Source: Phlyctochytrium arcticum
Lineage: Eukaryota; Chytridiomycota; Chytridiomycetes; Chytridiales; Chytridiaceae
DNA length: 64,000 nt
Direction: 5' to 3'
Assembly (NCBI GenBank): GCA_025602905.1
Contig: JAHLKI010000017.1
Location: 1 to 64,000 of the forward strand
Below are positions 38,512 to 50,222 of this stretch, one piece after another (positions within the stretch are counted from its first letter, which is position 1; each line of letters starts with the position of its first letter). The notes under the pieces are model-generated. The model was not told the origin of the DNA. It saw nothing but the letters and a program-made list of their open reading frames with translations, and ran no database searches. The translations under genes were made by a program, and so were the position numbers.

Positions 38512-41065
38512 ATGACCACGGCGACGGTGACTCCCACGGAGCCGCCAACATTGCCACTGGATCCCGCTACTTTGCCCGGCCAAGCACATACATTCCTCTC
38601 CGCCAACCCTCCCCTAGCGACCTCTTTCCTCCAAGCAACCCAGTCCCTCTACGCCCTCTCCAAAGCATCCGAACCCTTTCCGGGAAAACTCTCGCATTTC
38701 TCGACACTGTTGACGGACGGATTTGACGCAGAGCAGATTTGGGAACAATTGGAGGCACAAAATGGACCCGTCCAGGTTTACTTGACCGAGCAAGTCGACG
38801 AGTTTGTCGCCAAGGGGGATGTGGGAACTGAAAGTGAAGAAGAGGATGAGTTTGCAGCACAGCGAATGGAAATTGAATTATCGGGGGATGATGAGTCTGA
38901 GGATTTGTCGGATATTCATGAACTTGAAGCTCACGATGATGATGATCTTGATGTTGATGAAGAGGAAGATGAGGAGGTCATTCGGACGACGGGCAAGGGT
39001 AAAGGCAAGACTGCAGCAAAAATCAACATGCAAATCGACGAAAACGAGGAAGATGGATGGTCATCCGATCTCGGAGAAGAAAACCCGCTCGACCGACCCG
39101 GTCAACCCTCCAAACACAACAAGCGCAAGAAGCGGTCCGTGATTGACGACGACTTTTTCTCGCTTGAAGAAATGGAAAAGTTTGCTGATATGGGTGAAGC
39201 CCGGGATATGAAGCGGGCGCGTAAAAAGGTCGATGAGGACGATGAGGATTCGGAGGATGAGTTTTTGGAGGACTTGGAAGACGATGATGAGGATAATGAT
39301 AATGCTAATGGTACAAACATTTGTAGTTATTTGTCTGGTTGTACGACATACATAACTTACTCTTGACGCAATTGTAGAAATCACGTATGAAGACTTTTTC
39401 GGGCCTCGCGATATGCATGATATGGCCCCTGAACATCAGCGGGATTTCCGAGCCCCAGCTCCGCGAATGAACGAAGAACGTGAAGCCCTTCTCAAACCGT
39501 CCAAAGACACAACCCCCAAGCAATCTCACCCAACACCTACCACCCCCGCCGCAGTAGCCACAACAATATCAACCACTGATGCAGCAACACCGACTACTCC
39601 CGCCAGCCGCCGAGTCCGCTTTTCCAAGACAAATGATATCCACAGCTTTGAAAACACACCGGAAGAAAAGGCGTACCGCAAGATTGATATGAATGGATGG
39701 GCATCCCGATTAGGTGATGATGATGAGGGTTGGGAAGATTTTGATGGAGAGGTTGACTTGGAGTCGGTGGAGGAGTTGACGCCGGAGAAATTGGCTGAGT
39801 TGGGGATTGAGATTAGTAGTGGGGATGAAGAGACTGGAGATGAGGAGGAAGATAGTGAGGATGGGGAGGATGACGATGATGTACTCGGTGACGGGTCATT
39901 GCTCGGCGAGATGGGTGAATCTGATGAGGATGAAGACGACGAGGAGGAGGACGAGGACGAAAAGGCTGAGGATGAAGAAGGCTTGGATGGCGAGGACAAC
40001 AGCATGGAACTGTCGGAACCCTCCAACAGCACATCCGCCCCAACCCGTAAAAGTCTTCTCGGCGACGATGACGATTCTACCCCTCCCGAACAACTCTCCA
40101 CGTTTGAACGCCAACAACTCAAACTCCAAAAGGAAATCGAAGCGCTCGAAGACGAAGCTCTCGCCCCCAAACCCTGGACCGTCATGGGCGAAGCCGCCGC
40201 CAAGGCCCGTCCCCTCAACTCGCTTCTTGAAGAAGACTTGGAATTCGAAAATGCCGCCAAACCTGTCCCAGTCATTACCGAAGAGAAGACGAACGATTTG
40301 GAAGAAATGATTCGGCAGCGGATCAAGGATAAATTGTTTGACGATGTCGTCCGGAAAGCGCCCATCAAGGATCGAGATTTTGATCCCAACCGTCGCATCG
40401 AACTCGATGATCAAAAGAGTAAAATTGGGCTGGGAGAGTTGTACGAAAAGGATTTTGCGGCCAAGACGTCGGGAACGCCTGTTTCGACTGAAAAGGATGA
40501 AGCCCTGGCGGCTCAACATGCCGAAATTGAATCCCTGTTCAAGACGTTATGTCAAAACTTGGATACATTGTCCAACTGGCATTTCACGCCCAAACCCTCG
40601 GTCGACGATGTGGAAGTCAAATCGCTACCCAATATTCCTGCGCTTCAACTTGAGGAAGTCGCACCCTCCCATGTCGCATCCTCGAACCTGGTCGCTCCCT
40701 CTGATCTCTTCAACCCCGCCACCAAAGCCGTCAAGGGTGAAACGGAAGTCACTGCGGGCCAGAAGAAACGGTTGCGCGACAAGAGCCGAAAGAAGGCCGG
40801 TGCCGATCGTAAACAAAAGGAAGAATTCTTCAAGGCGATTGATGCGGCTAAACCCCGTACGGCCGGTGAAGCCCGCAAGCAAAAAGACCGTGCCCTGGAT
40901 ACCTTGCTCAAGCAGTCTAATGTTACTGTTTTGGCGGATGGCAAAAACAAAAAGACGCTGGAAAAGGGAGGTGGCAAGGCTGGTCGGAAAGCTCATGTCA
41001 TTCAGAAGGGAGGCAAGGTCCAGCAGGATGCTGCGGACCACAAGGCCGAGTTTCTGCGTTTGTAA
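38512..41065 (+). CDS. MPP10: U3 snoRNP protein MPP10
   Basis: Two exons, 38512-39310 and 39378-41065 (intron GTACAA...TTGTAG), 828 residues. Needed for 18S rRNA processing in the nucleolar small-subunit processome. Marks: long acidic runs, DDDFFSLEEMEKFAD, EITYEDFFGP spanning the splice junction, LEEMIRQRIKDKLFDDV, ELDDQKSKIGLGELYEKDF and LEEVAPSHVASSNLVAPSDL, then a basic tail. This order is diagnostic of MPP10. The long frame on the opposite strand is a low-complexity shadow. Confidence 0.95.
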
Positions 41066-41329
41066 ATATTATTTTCTTCTTCTAATTTATACTACGATAT
41101 GTCATTTTCTTTCTTCTTTATGGTCGGCATGATGTGGGGGGTCGATACCTCCAGCGATACCTCTGTTTTTTGTTGAGCGATCCGCCAATACCACAAGACA
41201 TGATATGCTATCGGATGATGATGATGCAGTGATCATGATATAAAATGCAAATACTATGCTACCATGCGGGCTACATAACGCACCAAAATAAAACGTCTAC
41301 GCTCTATCCATAATAACTACGCACGGTGT
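41066..41329. other. Convergent 3' region
   Basis: 264 bases between the stops of MPP10 and the oxygenase; no gene seen. Confidence 0.5.
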
Positions 41330-42767
41330 CTAAACCGTCTTTTCATCCATCAAGCTAATGAATCCCAACTCGGCCTGAACCTGTTTTCCGGTCAGGATAT
41401 CGGGGTACTGGGCCTTGGCTTCCTCGGTCGCGAAATGGGCGAGGGGTTTCAGGGTATTATCGGATGCGACGTGGAAGAAGAGGGTAGAGGAGATGCGCCA
41501 GAGTGGGCGGTTGGCGAGTTTTTGGCGTTCCATGGCCTGTATAAAAGAATGTTGGTAAGTGGGGTGAATGGGTACAAGGGGAAGGAGGAGTTTTTACCTT
41601 GAGTGTGTCTTCGACCACGACGACTTCATGGAACCCGGCGCGAACAGTTCCGCCTGTCAGGTACTCGAGTTGTTTTCCGGCCTGGACGAGCAAACAACCG
41701 TCGGGGATTTTGGCGAGCAGTTTTTTGCCGGATCGAGTCCAGATGTGGAGACCCGGGAAGCGGGATTTGCCGTGGATGGTGAGTAGGTTCAAGTCACTGA
41801 ATGTGTGGGTTTAGTCTAATGGGGGAAAATGTAGTTTTGAAGAGTAAAGGGCTTACGTGTGGAATCCAGCAAGGACAGTCCCGACTTTCCCGTACCGCTC
41901 CAAATCACTTCCAGTTGGTGCCAACAAGTGTGGCCCGTATTTCGCCAAATCGACAAAAGTGTTCTTGGGCAGATTGAATCCGACTGCCAGCATCTCGGCC
42001 AAGACTTGGACGGCCGTGTGCATGAGTCCGCCCCAGGTGTTCATGACGGTTTCCCATTGGGGGAAGGCTGTTGAGTTTTGTTATAGTTCATGATTGGGTA
42101 GTTGAGAACGGGTTTGAACTTACCGGCGGGGTGGACGGCTTCGGCGTTGAGACGGTTGAATTGGGTTTCTTTGGGGGTTTCGCCGATGCGCCAGAACTGA
42201 TCAAGTCCAGGTCAGTGCATGCTATTTGGTGATCATTCTCCAGCACTTACGAAACGCCATTTGGGATCCGTACCATCATACGGCAAAGGTTGATTCTCTG
42301 GACTCATCTACCACCCAACATCAGCCCTCTTCCCTCACTTTATTAACAAAGCCCAAAAACAACACCAACTGACCAACTTGACCAGCTCATTACAAGCCTC
42401 ATCCCGCCCACACCGCGGTTTCTCTGTATTCTCTGGGGTGACTCCGACCTGGTAGCCCAACTCTGGCCGGGCATCGGGCAATTTGGCCTCATGGGATTGG
42501 GCAAAGTAGTCTTCCATTGTATCCAAAAAGGTCTTTTGGTGGGACTCGAGCACGCGGGGGTCTCGGACTGCCAATGCCGAGTATGTCTCGATGGCTTCTG
42601 CGGCCTGAATGCATCGTTGTTAGTCTATGTGTGAGGTCAAAGAAGGTACTCTAATACTTTACCTTGCGACATTCCTCACGGGCAGCCTCGGACGTGGGGT
42701 CAGCGAGGTATGGCTCAAAGTCGATGATGGGGAGCATCAGGCTGGTAGCTTGCACGGTGACAGTCAT
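41330..42767 (-). CDS. Isopenicillin-N-synthase-like 2OG/Fe(II) oxygenase
   Basis: Seven exons on the minus strand: 42663-42767, 42374-42604, 42251-42307, 42124-42196, 41857-42067, 41598-41796, 41330-41536; total 361 codons with every junction in frame. Double-stranded beta-helix oxygenase: iron ligands in HTDLNLLTIHG (HxD) and the later His in TVRAGFHEVV. N-terminus MTVTVQATSLMLPIIDFEPY matches the DIOX_N region. Substrate unknown. Unusually intron-rich for this window. Confidence 0.9.
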
Positions 42768-43430
42768 TTTGTTTCTTTTGTTTCTTTAGATCTCTTGGGA
42801 AAATGCCTAGGGAAATGCCTGGAGTTGTCGTTTTTATATATCGGGCGGAAGTTGAAAAGTACACCAAGAGCTGAACGCGTGACTTTTTCCCGGCGGCTTT
42901 TTGGGCGCGTATTTCGACTAATACAACAGATTTACTCCTCCACAGATCCACGGCGTATTGGTGTCAATCTGTTTTACCCAACGAGCAATTGTCCAGGGCG
43001 AGAAACTAGCAGCGGCGAGACGTCGATGCAGCCAAGGATCTCCTTACGCCCAACAAGAACAAACTCGGTACCGACAGAGACAACACCGTTTTAGATCTGA
43101 TCTCAGAAGCCGCTGCTGATTGCTGTGTCAGACGACAATGAGTGGTAAGGAGAGCGACTCAGGTTGTCCTTTATATAGCGAGCAACTTACTTATCATGAC
43201 CGTAGCCTTTTCTTTTCGTCTTCAAGTTGAAAGTGAATCCCCTCCAAGGACGGACCTGAAATGGCCATCAATTACAAGGACCACCATTTATTTGCGCACG
43301 TTTTGAAAATAGCCTATCAGGCGATATTGGACCACGAATGGGGGAACGGCCTTGAAATTGTGTCCGTGAGGGCCGTGAGTCGTGACCGTTATGGATGCGC
43401 GAGGCGATACACATATGAAAGCGGTCGTGA
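42768..43430. other. Intergenic region, no gene seen
   Basis: Promoter side of the oxygenase (TTTATATATCG near 42832) followed by unremarkable sequence; start of a repetitive, decayed zone. Confidence 0.4.
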
Positions 43431-45080
43431 ATGACAGCCGGGATTTATCACGGCCAGCTTATGAGTGAGGAGAAGGAAGAGGTCCTCACTCTATGGAAAC
43501 AAGGAGGAACTGACGTTATGGTCGCCACGTCTGCGTTTGCATTGTCGGATTTGGAAATCCGACTTGGCGGCAACCCAGTCTGTTTCATAGAATTGAAGAA
43601 GAAACCTGAAGGGGGGTTCCAGGCGAAAGCAGGCGCCCTGCTCTTCTTGGAGGGCACAGCTTGACCCCTCGACCGGATTATGGTTCTGACGAATTTGGGG
43701 GGACTTCTGGCAGATCATGTTCTTCACCGAAGCGGTGGAGGGTGATCGCTTGAGTCGAGGCTTTGAAGTTTTCAACAAGTACACGGGACAAGGGAGCCGC
43801 TGCGTTCTTGTCATGCACTCTGTGCAAGGGGACGGATCAGGGAGAACATCCTTCTTGGGCTTTAAGTCAAGTTCGGCCCTAGCTCGATATCACTCGCGAT
43901 ATCCGTTGCTGGATGTCAGTTCATTGCTCAGATGATGAAGCGAGCCGATGAAAAGTTTCTCGAGATGGTTGAACGTTATCCAAAGCGATTGACACGGTGA
44001 GAAGCAAGAAGATTACCATAGTCGGACTGACCAGAACCGACAACGGTAGACGTTGCACCCAACATCCCAGAGGATACGGTGGTTCTCTAGCTGAACTTGA
44101 TGAAGTTAGTTTTGAGAAGCCGAGAAGCTACGACACATCGAAGTGGGATGAAAAAATGCAGTTCTGAATAATCATCATACTGATAAAGTAATGCTAGCTA
44201 AAAGATTATTTCCTTGCTTCCGTGTGTTTCACGGGAGTTGCTGCGTGGCTTTCGTCAGTAAATCCGATATCGATGTCAGTATGGATTGGGGCCGTGCAAA
44301 AGGGGTCGTAGCGACCATAGCGTTGCAAAGCGAGGACGTCAAGGTCCGTGCTATGGCATACGGCCAGTATGGATCTGCGACAATTTCGCTGCAGCTAGCG
44401 CCGCTCTCTCCTTCCGAAAGAGCGCACTAGCATGCCAGGAGGAGTACGTCAACAATCGCCCCCGAAGGCACGGGGCCAAACTAGCAGGTCCATCAAACCT
44501 GTCAGAGCTCATATACGAGCCTGGCTTTAAAAAGGTCGTTTTCAAAAAAAAATGACGCCGAGTCTCACTGGAGACAGCTGGTGAAGGCGGGCATTCTCCT
44601 AAAAGCAAATCCGGACTTGGAAATCCGACTTGCCGGCAACCCAGTCCGCTTCATAGAATTGAAGAAGAAACCCGAAGGGGATCTCCAGGCGAAAGCAGGC
44701 GCCCTGTTTTTCTTGGAGGGCACGGCCTGGCCCCTCGACCGGATTATGGTGCTTACGGATTTGGGGGACTTCTGGCAAGTAATGTTTTTCACCGAAGCGG
44801 TGGACGGGTCACCAGAAAACATTCTCTGTAGAGCTAGTCTGAGCTGAAGTGGAGCTTTCGGAGTGATATCACTCGCGATATCCCTTGCTGGATGCCAGTT
44901 CATTGCTCAGATGATGAAGTGAGGCGCTGAAAAGAGTTTCTCGAGATGGTTGAACGTTATCCAAAGCGATTGACACGGTGAGAAGCAAGAAGATCACCAT
45001 AGTTGAACTGACAAGAACCGACAACGACGTGTCGGCTGCCATACCGCATCTACACAATATACCTGATACATTCCGCAACC
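43431..45080 (+). pseudogene. Decayed repetitive zone with RecQ-helicase and nuclease-like fragments
   Basis: A fragment GIYHGQLMSEEKEEVLTLWK then GGTDVMVATSAFALS matches RecQ helicase motifs IV-V and is then joined to unrelated coding remnants. Two degenerate copies of one segment occur about 1 kb apart (about 43540-44050 and 44600-45030), each encoding DLEIRL.GNPV.FIELKKKPEG and ending in GAGATGGTTGAACG. The IELKKK pattern is an ExK motif like that of PD-(D/E)xK nucleases, and the following VLTDLGDFWQVMFF resembles C-terminal parts of Crinkler-type proteins; this link is weak. Frames are broken in several places. Confidence 0.5.
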
Positions 45081-46982
45081 ATGAGTCGTATTCAAAAGCC
45101 GTGGGATGCTGCCATCAATTCTTATTTGGACCAAAACGAACGACCGACACTTCTCGGATTCTTGAGAGAAACGAGAATCACGTACGAGGCGATTGGCTGG
45201 ATCAGGCCAAGGAATCGCGGCTTCAGAAAGGAGACTGGATCAACCGGCTGGGAACAAGCGATACAAAACCGCAACGGTGATATTCAAGCGTTCAATCAGG
45301 TCAGTACATTGAAGGGGGGTTTCTATCTTATTTGCTTGAATGGCACCTCTTTTGTTGCGACGGTACGAGATGGAGTCCTTTGCAAGCCCAAGATTCTTCA
45401 TTCCCACCTGGGTTCTTGCGAGTGCCCAGCGATTTGTGTCCTGCGGGTCCGGCTTTGATTGAAGCGTAGAGCTACTTATTGGGACAAGGCTTAGAATAGC
45501 AATGATTCCCTCCAGTTAGAACTGATACTACTTCTTTTTTCCCTCTAGGTGGCAGCGTTGTGCCTCGAGCGCATTCTTTGGCAGACGTTGCACCCAACTT
45601 CCCAAAGGATGTGGTGGTTCTCTAGCTGAAGTTGATGAAGTCAGTTTTGAGCTTTTGTCTCGCCAAGTCAGTCACAGTTTGGCGTACAATATAGCCCACA
45701 CGATTGGCATACTTGGGTCGAGAAACTCAGCTGACGGAGATACATGTCTTTTGACTGTGTTAGCGCCTCCTAAGGGACATTCTTGGGACAAAATTTGCTT
45801 GTTCCTTCAAATTCTTTGCAAGCCATTCTTTGCCGACGATTACAGCCTCCACGATGAGGACAGACAGTTACTAGTATCGCCGGATACTATGATTCTTCCT
45901 GGAATATATTACCATCTTCCAAACTCGGAATCCACCCCGTCTATCACAACCACAGACGAGCCGACCCTGCCGATCATTCCATCAGCCGGTCTTCATCGCA
46001 GTTCATATTGTCACCTCAATATCCCGACATCGTTGAGTAGTGGAAGCGAGATTGCCATCGCAGCAGCGATCGCACGTGCTCAGGCGTTCGTCACTAGGGC
46101 GAAGGAATTGAGCGCAACCATTCAAAAGTCGAAAGAGCGGCCGCAGACCCATCACCCAAGCACACCATCAACTTCCAATTCTCGCAGCTCGTCAAGTGCC
46201 TCCTTAATCCGGATGGAACCCCGCCACGAAAAGCGTCGACTTTGATATTACGGAACAGTTTCTCCTTAGGGTCCCAGAGGGCACCAACCCATTCACCCAG
46301 CATCGTTTTGGACAGACAGTACCTGGCCGGACCTCGGAGAGACGAGCGGCTAGCAAACTGCAACACAAGCAGACAAAAGGGACCAGAAGTTTTAGACCAG
46401 ACTCTATCAGCGGGACAGCCACTGTCTCGTGACGAGAGACTGGGATGGCTTGGAGGGCGCCCATGTCCTAGCTTTCTCGTGGTGGAAGCCCGAAAGGAGG
46501 TCAATGCTGCCATTTCCAGTCATTAACACGATCTTCTCATACCATGACCGTATCGATGATGTCCAAAATGGCTTGTTACTGAGTAGTAATTTGGCAACGG
46601 CTTTTGATCAAAAGGCGAGTGGGCCATCAGAGTCGTGGGCGACCAATTCTTGTTTCTCACGTTAGGGAATCGATGGGAGGAATATGATGGACGACCATTA
46701 GATGTCAATACCCGGAAAAGGAAGGATGATAGGACATGGTCTGAGCTTATGCCACCAAAAATACTCTTGGACTTTCATCTCAAACTTTCAGTTCTCAATA
46801 ACTTGAAGGTGGATCCCATGAATGGATATGACGAGGATGAAGATGACGGGGATGACGAAACATTGGCAGGGTCGTTGGAAGCAGAACTTTATTGTCAGAA
46901 ACAAGTTGTGGAAGAGTTTTTTGCGGGGACGGGTATTGGTAGAGAAATTGCAAACTCCCTCACTCTCGATACAATGATTTGA
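45081..46982 (+). pseudogene. HNH_2-type endonuclease gene, frames broken
   Basis: ATG 45081 opens a plausible first exon (MSRIQKPWDAAINSYLDQNE) ending at a GTCAGT donor near 45301. Later frames read PGIYYHLPN, then RDSHCLVTRDWDGLEGAHVL and IDDVQNGLLLSSNLATAFDQ, the pattern of the fungal HNH_2 domain. After AFDQK the frame must shift by one base to continue EWAIRVVGDQFLFLTLGNRW. Another copy of the block GACGTTGCACCCAAC (45583) occurs at 44050. The gene is either decayed or contains sequence errors. Confidence 0.5.
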
Positions 46983-47493
46983 TACCTTAATACAGTTAGC
47001 TCAACCCTTCATACCTTTGTGAGCTTATATATAGGGTCGAGTTATTATGAAAGTTGGTGTTGCCATGTTGGCGAGGGCGAGGAGGGCGAGGAGGGCGAGG
47101 ACAACGAGGAAGGATGTACCAAATGTTGGTATAGCAACTTGGAAAGGATGGCGGGCGTGGAAAGTGGTATCAAATGTTGGCCAAGAAACGGTGAATTTGC
47201 CACAAATTAGTCAAAGTGCTGAAATTTCTCAAGCCATTCGTGCCCGGCCAAGTCTTGGAAACGGGATGTATACTCAGAGAAGCAGAGTTATTGAAAAATG
47301 CATGTTATTTTTACAAGTCTATCTACACAGTGGTTTGGGAAAAGAAGGTACAATTGAAGAAAGAAAACTATAAACGAAATGAAGGAAAGGCTATGTGAAA
47401 ATGACTATGTACGAAAAACGATCAAGTGTTTTTTTTTTGCGAAGTAGAGGAGAGGATGTTTGGAATGTACAATGGGGTATGGTGTGCTTTTTC
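46983..47493. other. Intergenic region with GGGCGAGGA repeat
   Basis: A short GGCGAGGAGGGCGAGGAGGG tandem lies at about 47072-47100. No gene supported. Confidence 0.5.
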
Positions 47494-50222
47494 TTAACGG
47501 ACATTGACCCGGATACAATCGTCCTGAGCACCCCGCTGAGCAACGGGCATAACGACCGGTTGATGCGTGAAGGAACCCGAGAGGGAGCAAATACGGTACA
47601 ATCCTGGTCCACTGGCCGTAAATGTGGCAGCGGGGACAACCGTTTCCATGTTTCCTTGGCCGTCCGCGGCATCGTTCAACCCTTTGAAGAATTGAAAGAC
47701 TTTGGCGTCGGGGGCCGCTTGGAGTTTGGAGCCAATGGCGCCGGGGAGTTTCTGGATGGTGACGTGTTGGTGGCCTTGGACGATGCCGCGGGCGTTGAGT
47801 GCTTGGGGTTGAGCGTAGTAGAGGGTTTGCGGGTCGGAAAAGAAGCCTGTGTCGAGGTTGGCGACGTTGAGGCGGACGGTGAATTCTTGGCCGACGGTTA
47901 GGTTGGCGTTGTTGGCGGGGGATGTGATGAGGGTAGAGACCATGCGTTCCGTGGAGGGGAGGGCGCCTTGAGCTGTTGGGGAGCAGAAACCGCTGCGGAT
48001 CTGGGAGCCGTCGCCGAGGGGGAGGTTGCCAAAGGATTTGCAAAAGTCGCGGGCTTGGGGGGACTCGTTCTGGGTCGCATTGTTGTTGCCGTTGCCGTTA
48101 CCATTGCCATTTCCATTGGTGGGAGCTGCTTGGGCTGCAGTGGTGGTGGTGGTCGTTGCAACAATGGTTGTTCCGATGGCCGATGCGGTGGTGGTGGTCT
48201 TGGCCGCAGCTGTAGTGGTGGTCGTGGGAGCAACAGCTGCCGTCGTCGTAGGCTTGGCAGCAGCCGCTGTCGTCGTGGTCTGGGCAGCAGCCGCAGTGGT
48301 GGTCGTGGTCTGAGCAGCCGCCGTACTGGTGGTCGTAGGCTTGGCATCAGCAGCAGTCGTCGTGGTTTGGGCAGCAGTCGCTGTCGTGCTAGGCTTGGCA
48401 GCAGCCGCAGTGGTGGTCGTGGTCTGAGCGGCAGCAGCAGTGGTGGTGGTGGTCTGGGCGGCAGCAGCAGTGGTGGTAGGAGCAGCAGCATTGGTAGTAG
48501 TTCCGACAACTGTCGCAACGTTGGTAGACTTGGCGGCGGCCGTGGTTTTGGGAGCAGCAGAAGGTCTCTCCTTGGTCTTGCGAACACCGGTTGATGCAGG
48601 GGGTGCGACGGCAGTGGTGGGGGGTGCAACAGCCGTGGTAGGAGCAACGACAGCCGTCGTCTTTTGTGCAGGCTCGGGAGTCGTCTTTTGGGCTGCCTGA
48701 GTAGTCGTCTTTTGAGCAGGCTCGGGGGTGGTCTTTTGGGCTGCTGCCCGAGTAGAAGATGGTGCAACTGCTGGTTTATCCGAAGTCTTGATGGTAGGAA
48801 TCGCCCGATCTCTGGTCGTGGTGGTTTTGGCCGCTGCCGGAGGAGGAGTAGGAATAGCCGATGGAGCAGCCGTACGGGTCGGTTTGGGGGCAACGTCCTT
48901 CTTGGCTTTGGTCACTGATGTCGGGACGATGGCTGCGCGGGTGGATGTGGTGGGTGCTGCTGGTTCTTGCTGTTGGGGAGGAGGGTTGTTGGGAGCCAGA
49001 GTGGGAGCAGCACATGTTCCGGCTGTGACGGTGGAAGTGACGGTTTGAGTGAGGGTGACGGTGAGGGGAGCATTGGGGTTTTGTGGTTGTTGGGGTTGGG
49101 GTGCGGCAGCGGGGGGGAGGGGTTTGGCGGTTGGCTTTGGCTTTGCGGTGGGCATTGGCATTGGCATGGGGTTTGCTGTTGGGACCGGTGCCGGTGCCGC
49201 CGTCGGGATGGGCGCTGGAGCAGCCGTCGGGATGGGTGCCGGTGCAGCCGTAGGAATGGGTGCTGGGGCCGCGGTCGGGATGGGTGCCGGTGCAGCGGTG
49301 GGTGCGGGGACGGGGTTGGCCGTTGGGGCTGGGGCAGCAGTTGGCATTGGCATAGGCATCGCCGTAGGCCTAGGGGCGGCAGTGGGCATTGGCTTTGCGG
49401 TGGGCATTGGCATTGCCGTAGGCCTGGGGTTGGCGGTGGGCATAGGCATGGGGTTGGCCGGCGGCAATGGCATAGCAGTGGGCATGGGGTTAGCAGTCGG
49501 CACTGGCATGGGCATGGGCATAGGATTAGCAGTGGGCATAGGCATGGCGGAAGTCAATGCGGTGATGGTTGCCGGGCCAGGCATCGTGCGGTCGTGCATC
49601 ATAGTCGCAGTGGTAGAAGCCAAGGGAGCTGCCGTGGTGGTAGCCGGGTGGGGCATAGCAGTGGTAGCGTTGAGGGATGCGATGGTGGTCGTGGTGTGGT
49701 TCATCATGGGCACCACTGTGGATGTGAGTGCAGCGGCGGTGGTTGTCGCGTTCATCATGGGAGGGACTGTGGATGTGAGTGCTGCAACAGTGGTGGTTGG
49801 CATAACTTGGGGAGTGATGACTTTGGTGGGCATTGGCATCATGGTGGTGGTTGATGATAATGGGGTGGGCATAGGTGCGGGGGCAGCGGGCATGGTGGGC
49901 TTAGGGGCCATCATCACGGTAGTCGAAGTCGGCGCGGCGGGTTTAGGCATCATCATGGTAGTGGTCGGGGTCGCCTTGGGCATCATCATGGTGGTAGCAG
50001 GTTTAGGGGGCATTTCCTGAGCTTTGGGAGCAGTAACCGCGGTGGTAGCTGCCGGCATGGCATTCGGGGCACGGTAACCTTGAATTCAACAAAAGTCAGT
50101 ACGTGATCCGTTCTACCGTCTGGCTATGATAACTCACCCCGAACACTCAAATCATCGACGACGGGGCGGGAGAGGACGCCGGAAACCAGGACCAAGACGG
50201 GAACAATGTCGGTCCACCTCAT
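47494..50222 (-). CDS. Mucin-like secreted protein
   Basis: Two exons: 50138-50222 and 47494-50078 (intron GTGAGT...TTCAAG); 889 residues. Exon 1 supplies a signal peptide-like MRWTDIVPVLVLVSGVLSRP. A very long Thr/Ala/Pro/Met-rich region follows, with PMPTA and PAPIPTA tandem repeats and then TTTTAAAA repeats, expected to be heavily O-glycosylated. The last about 190 residues are a folded domain starting DFCKSFGNLPLGDGSQIRSG, with strands and cysteines, also containing HQHVTIQKLPG. Likely cell-wall or extracellular. The long open frames on the other strand reflect repeat composition. Confidence 0.8.

Noticed and set aside
39526..40519. Long serine-rich frames antisense to MPP10
   Set aside because: They mirror the acidic low-complexity runs of MPP10; no start or splice context of their own.
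47968..50020. Long glycine/valine-rich frames antisense to the mucin-like gene
   Set aside because: Product of the repetitive codon pattern of the real gene, which has a signal peptide and a splice junction in frame.
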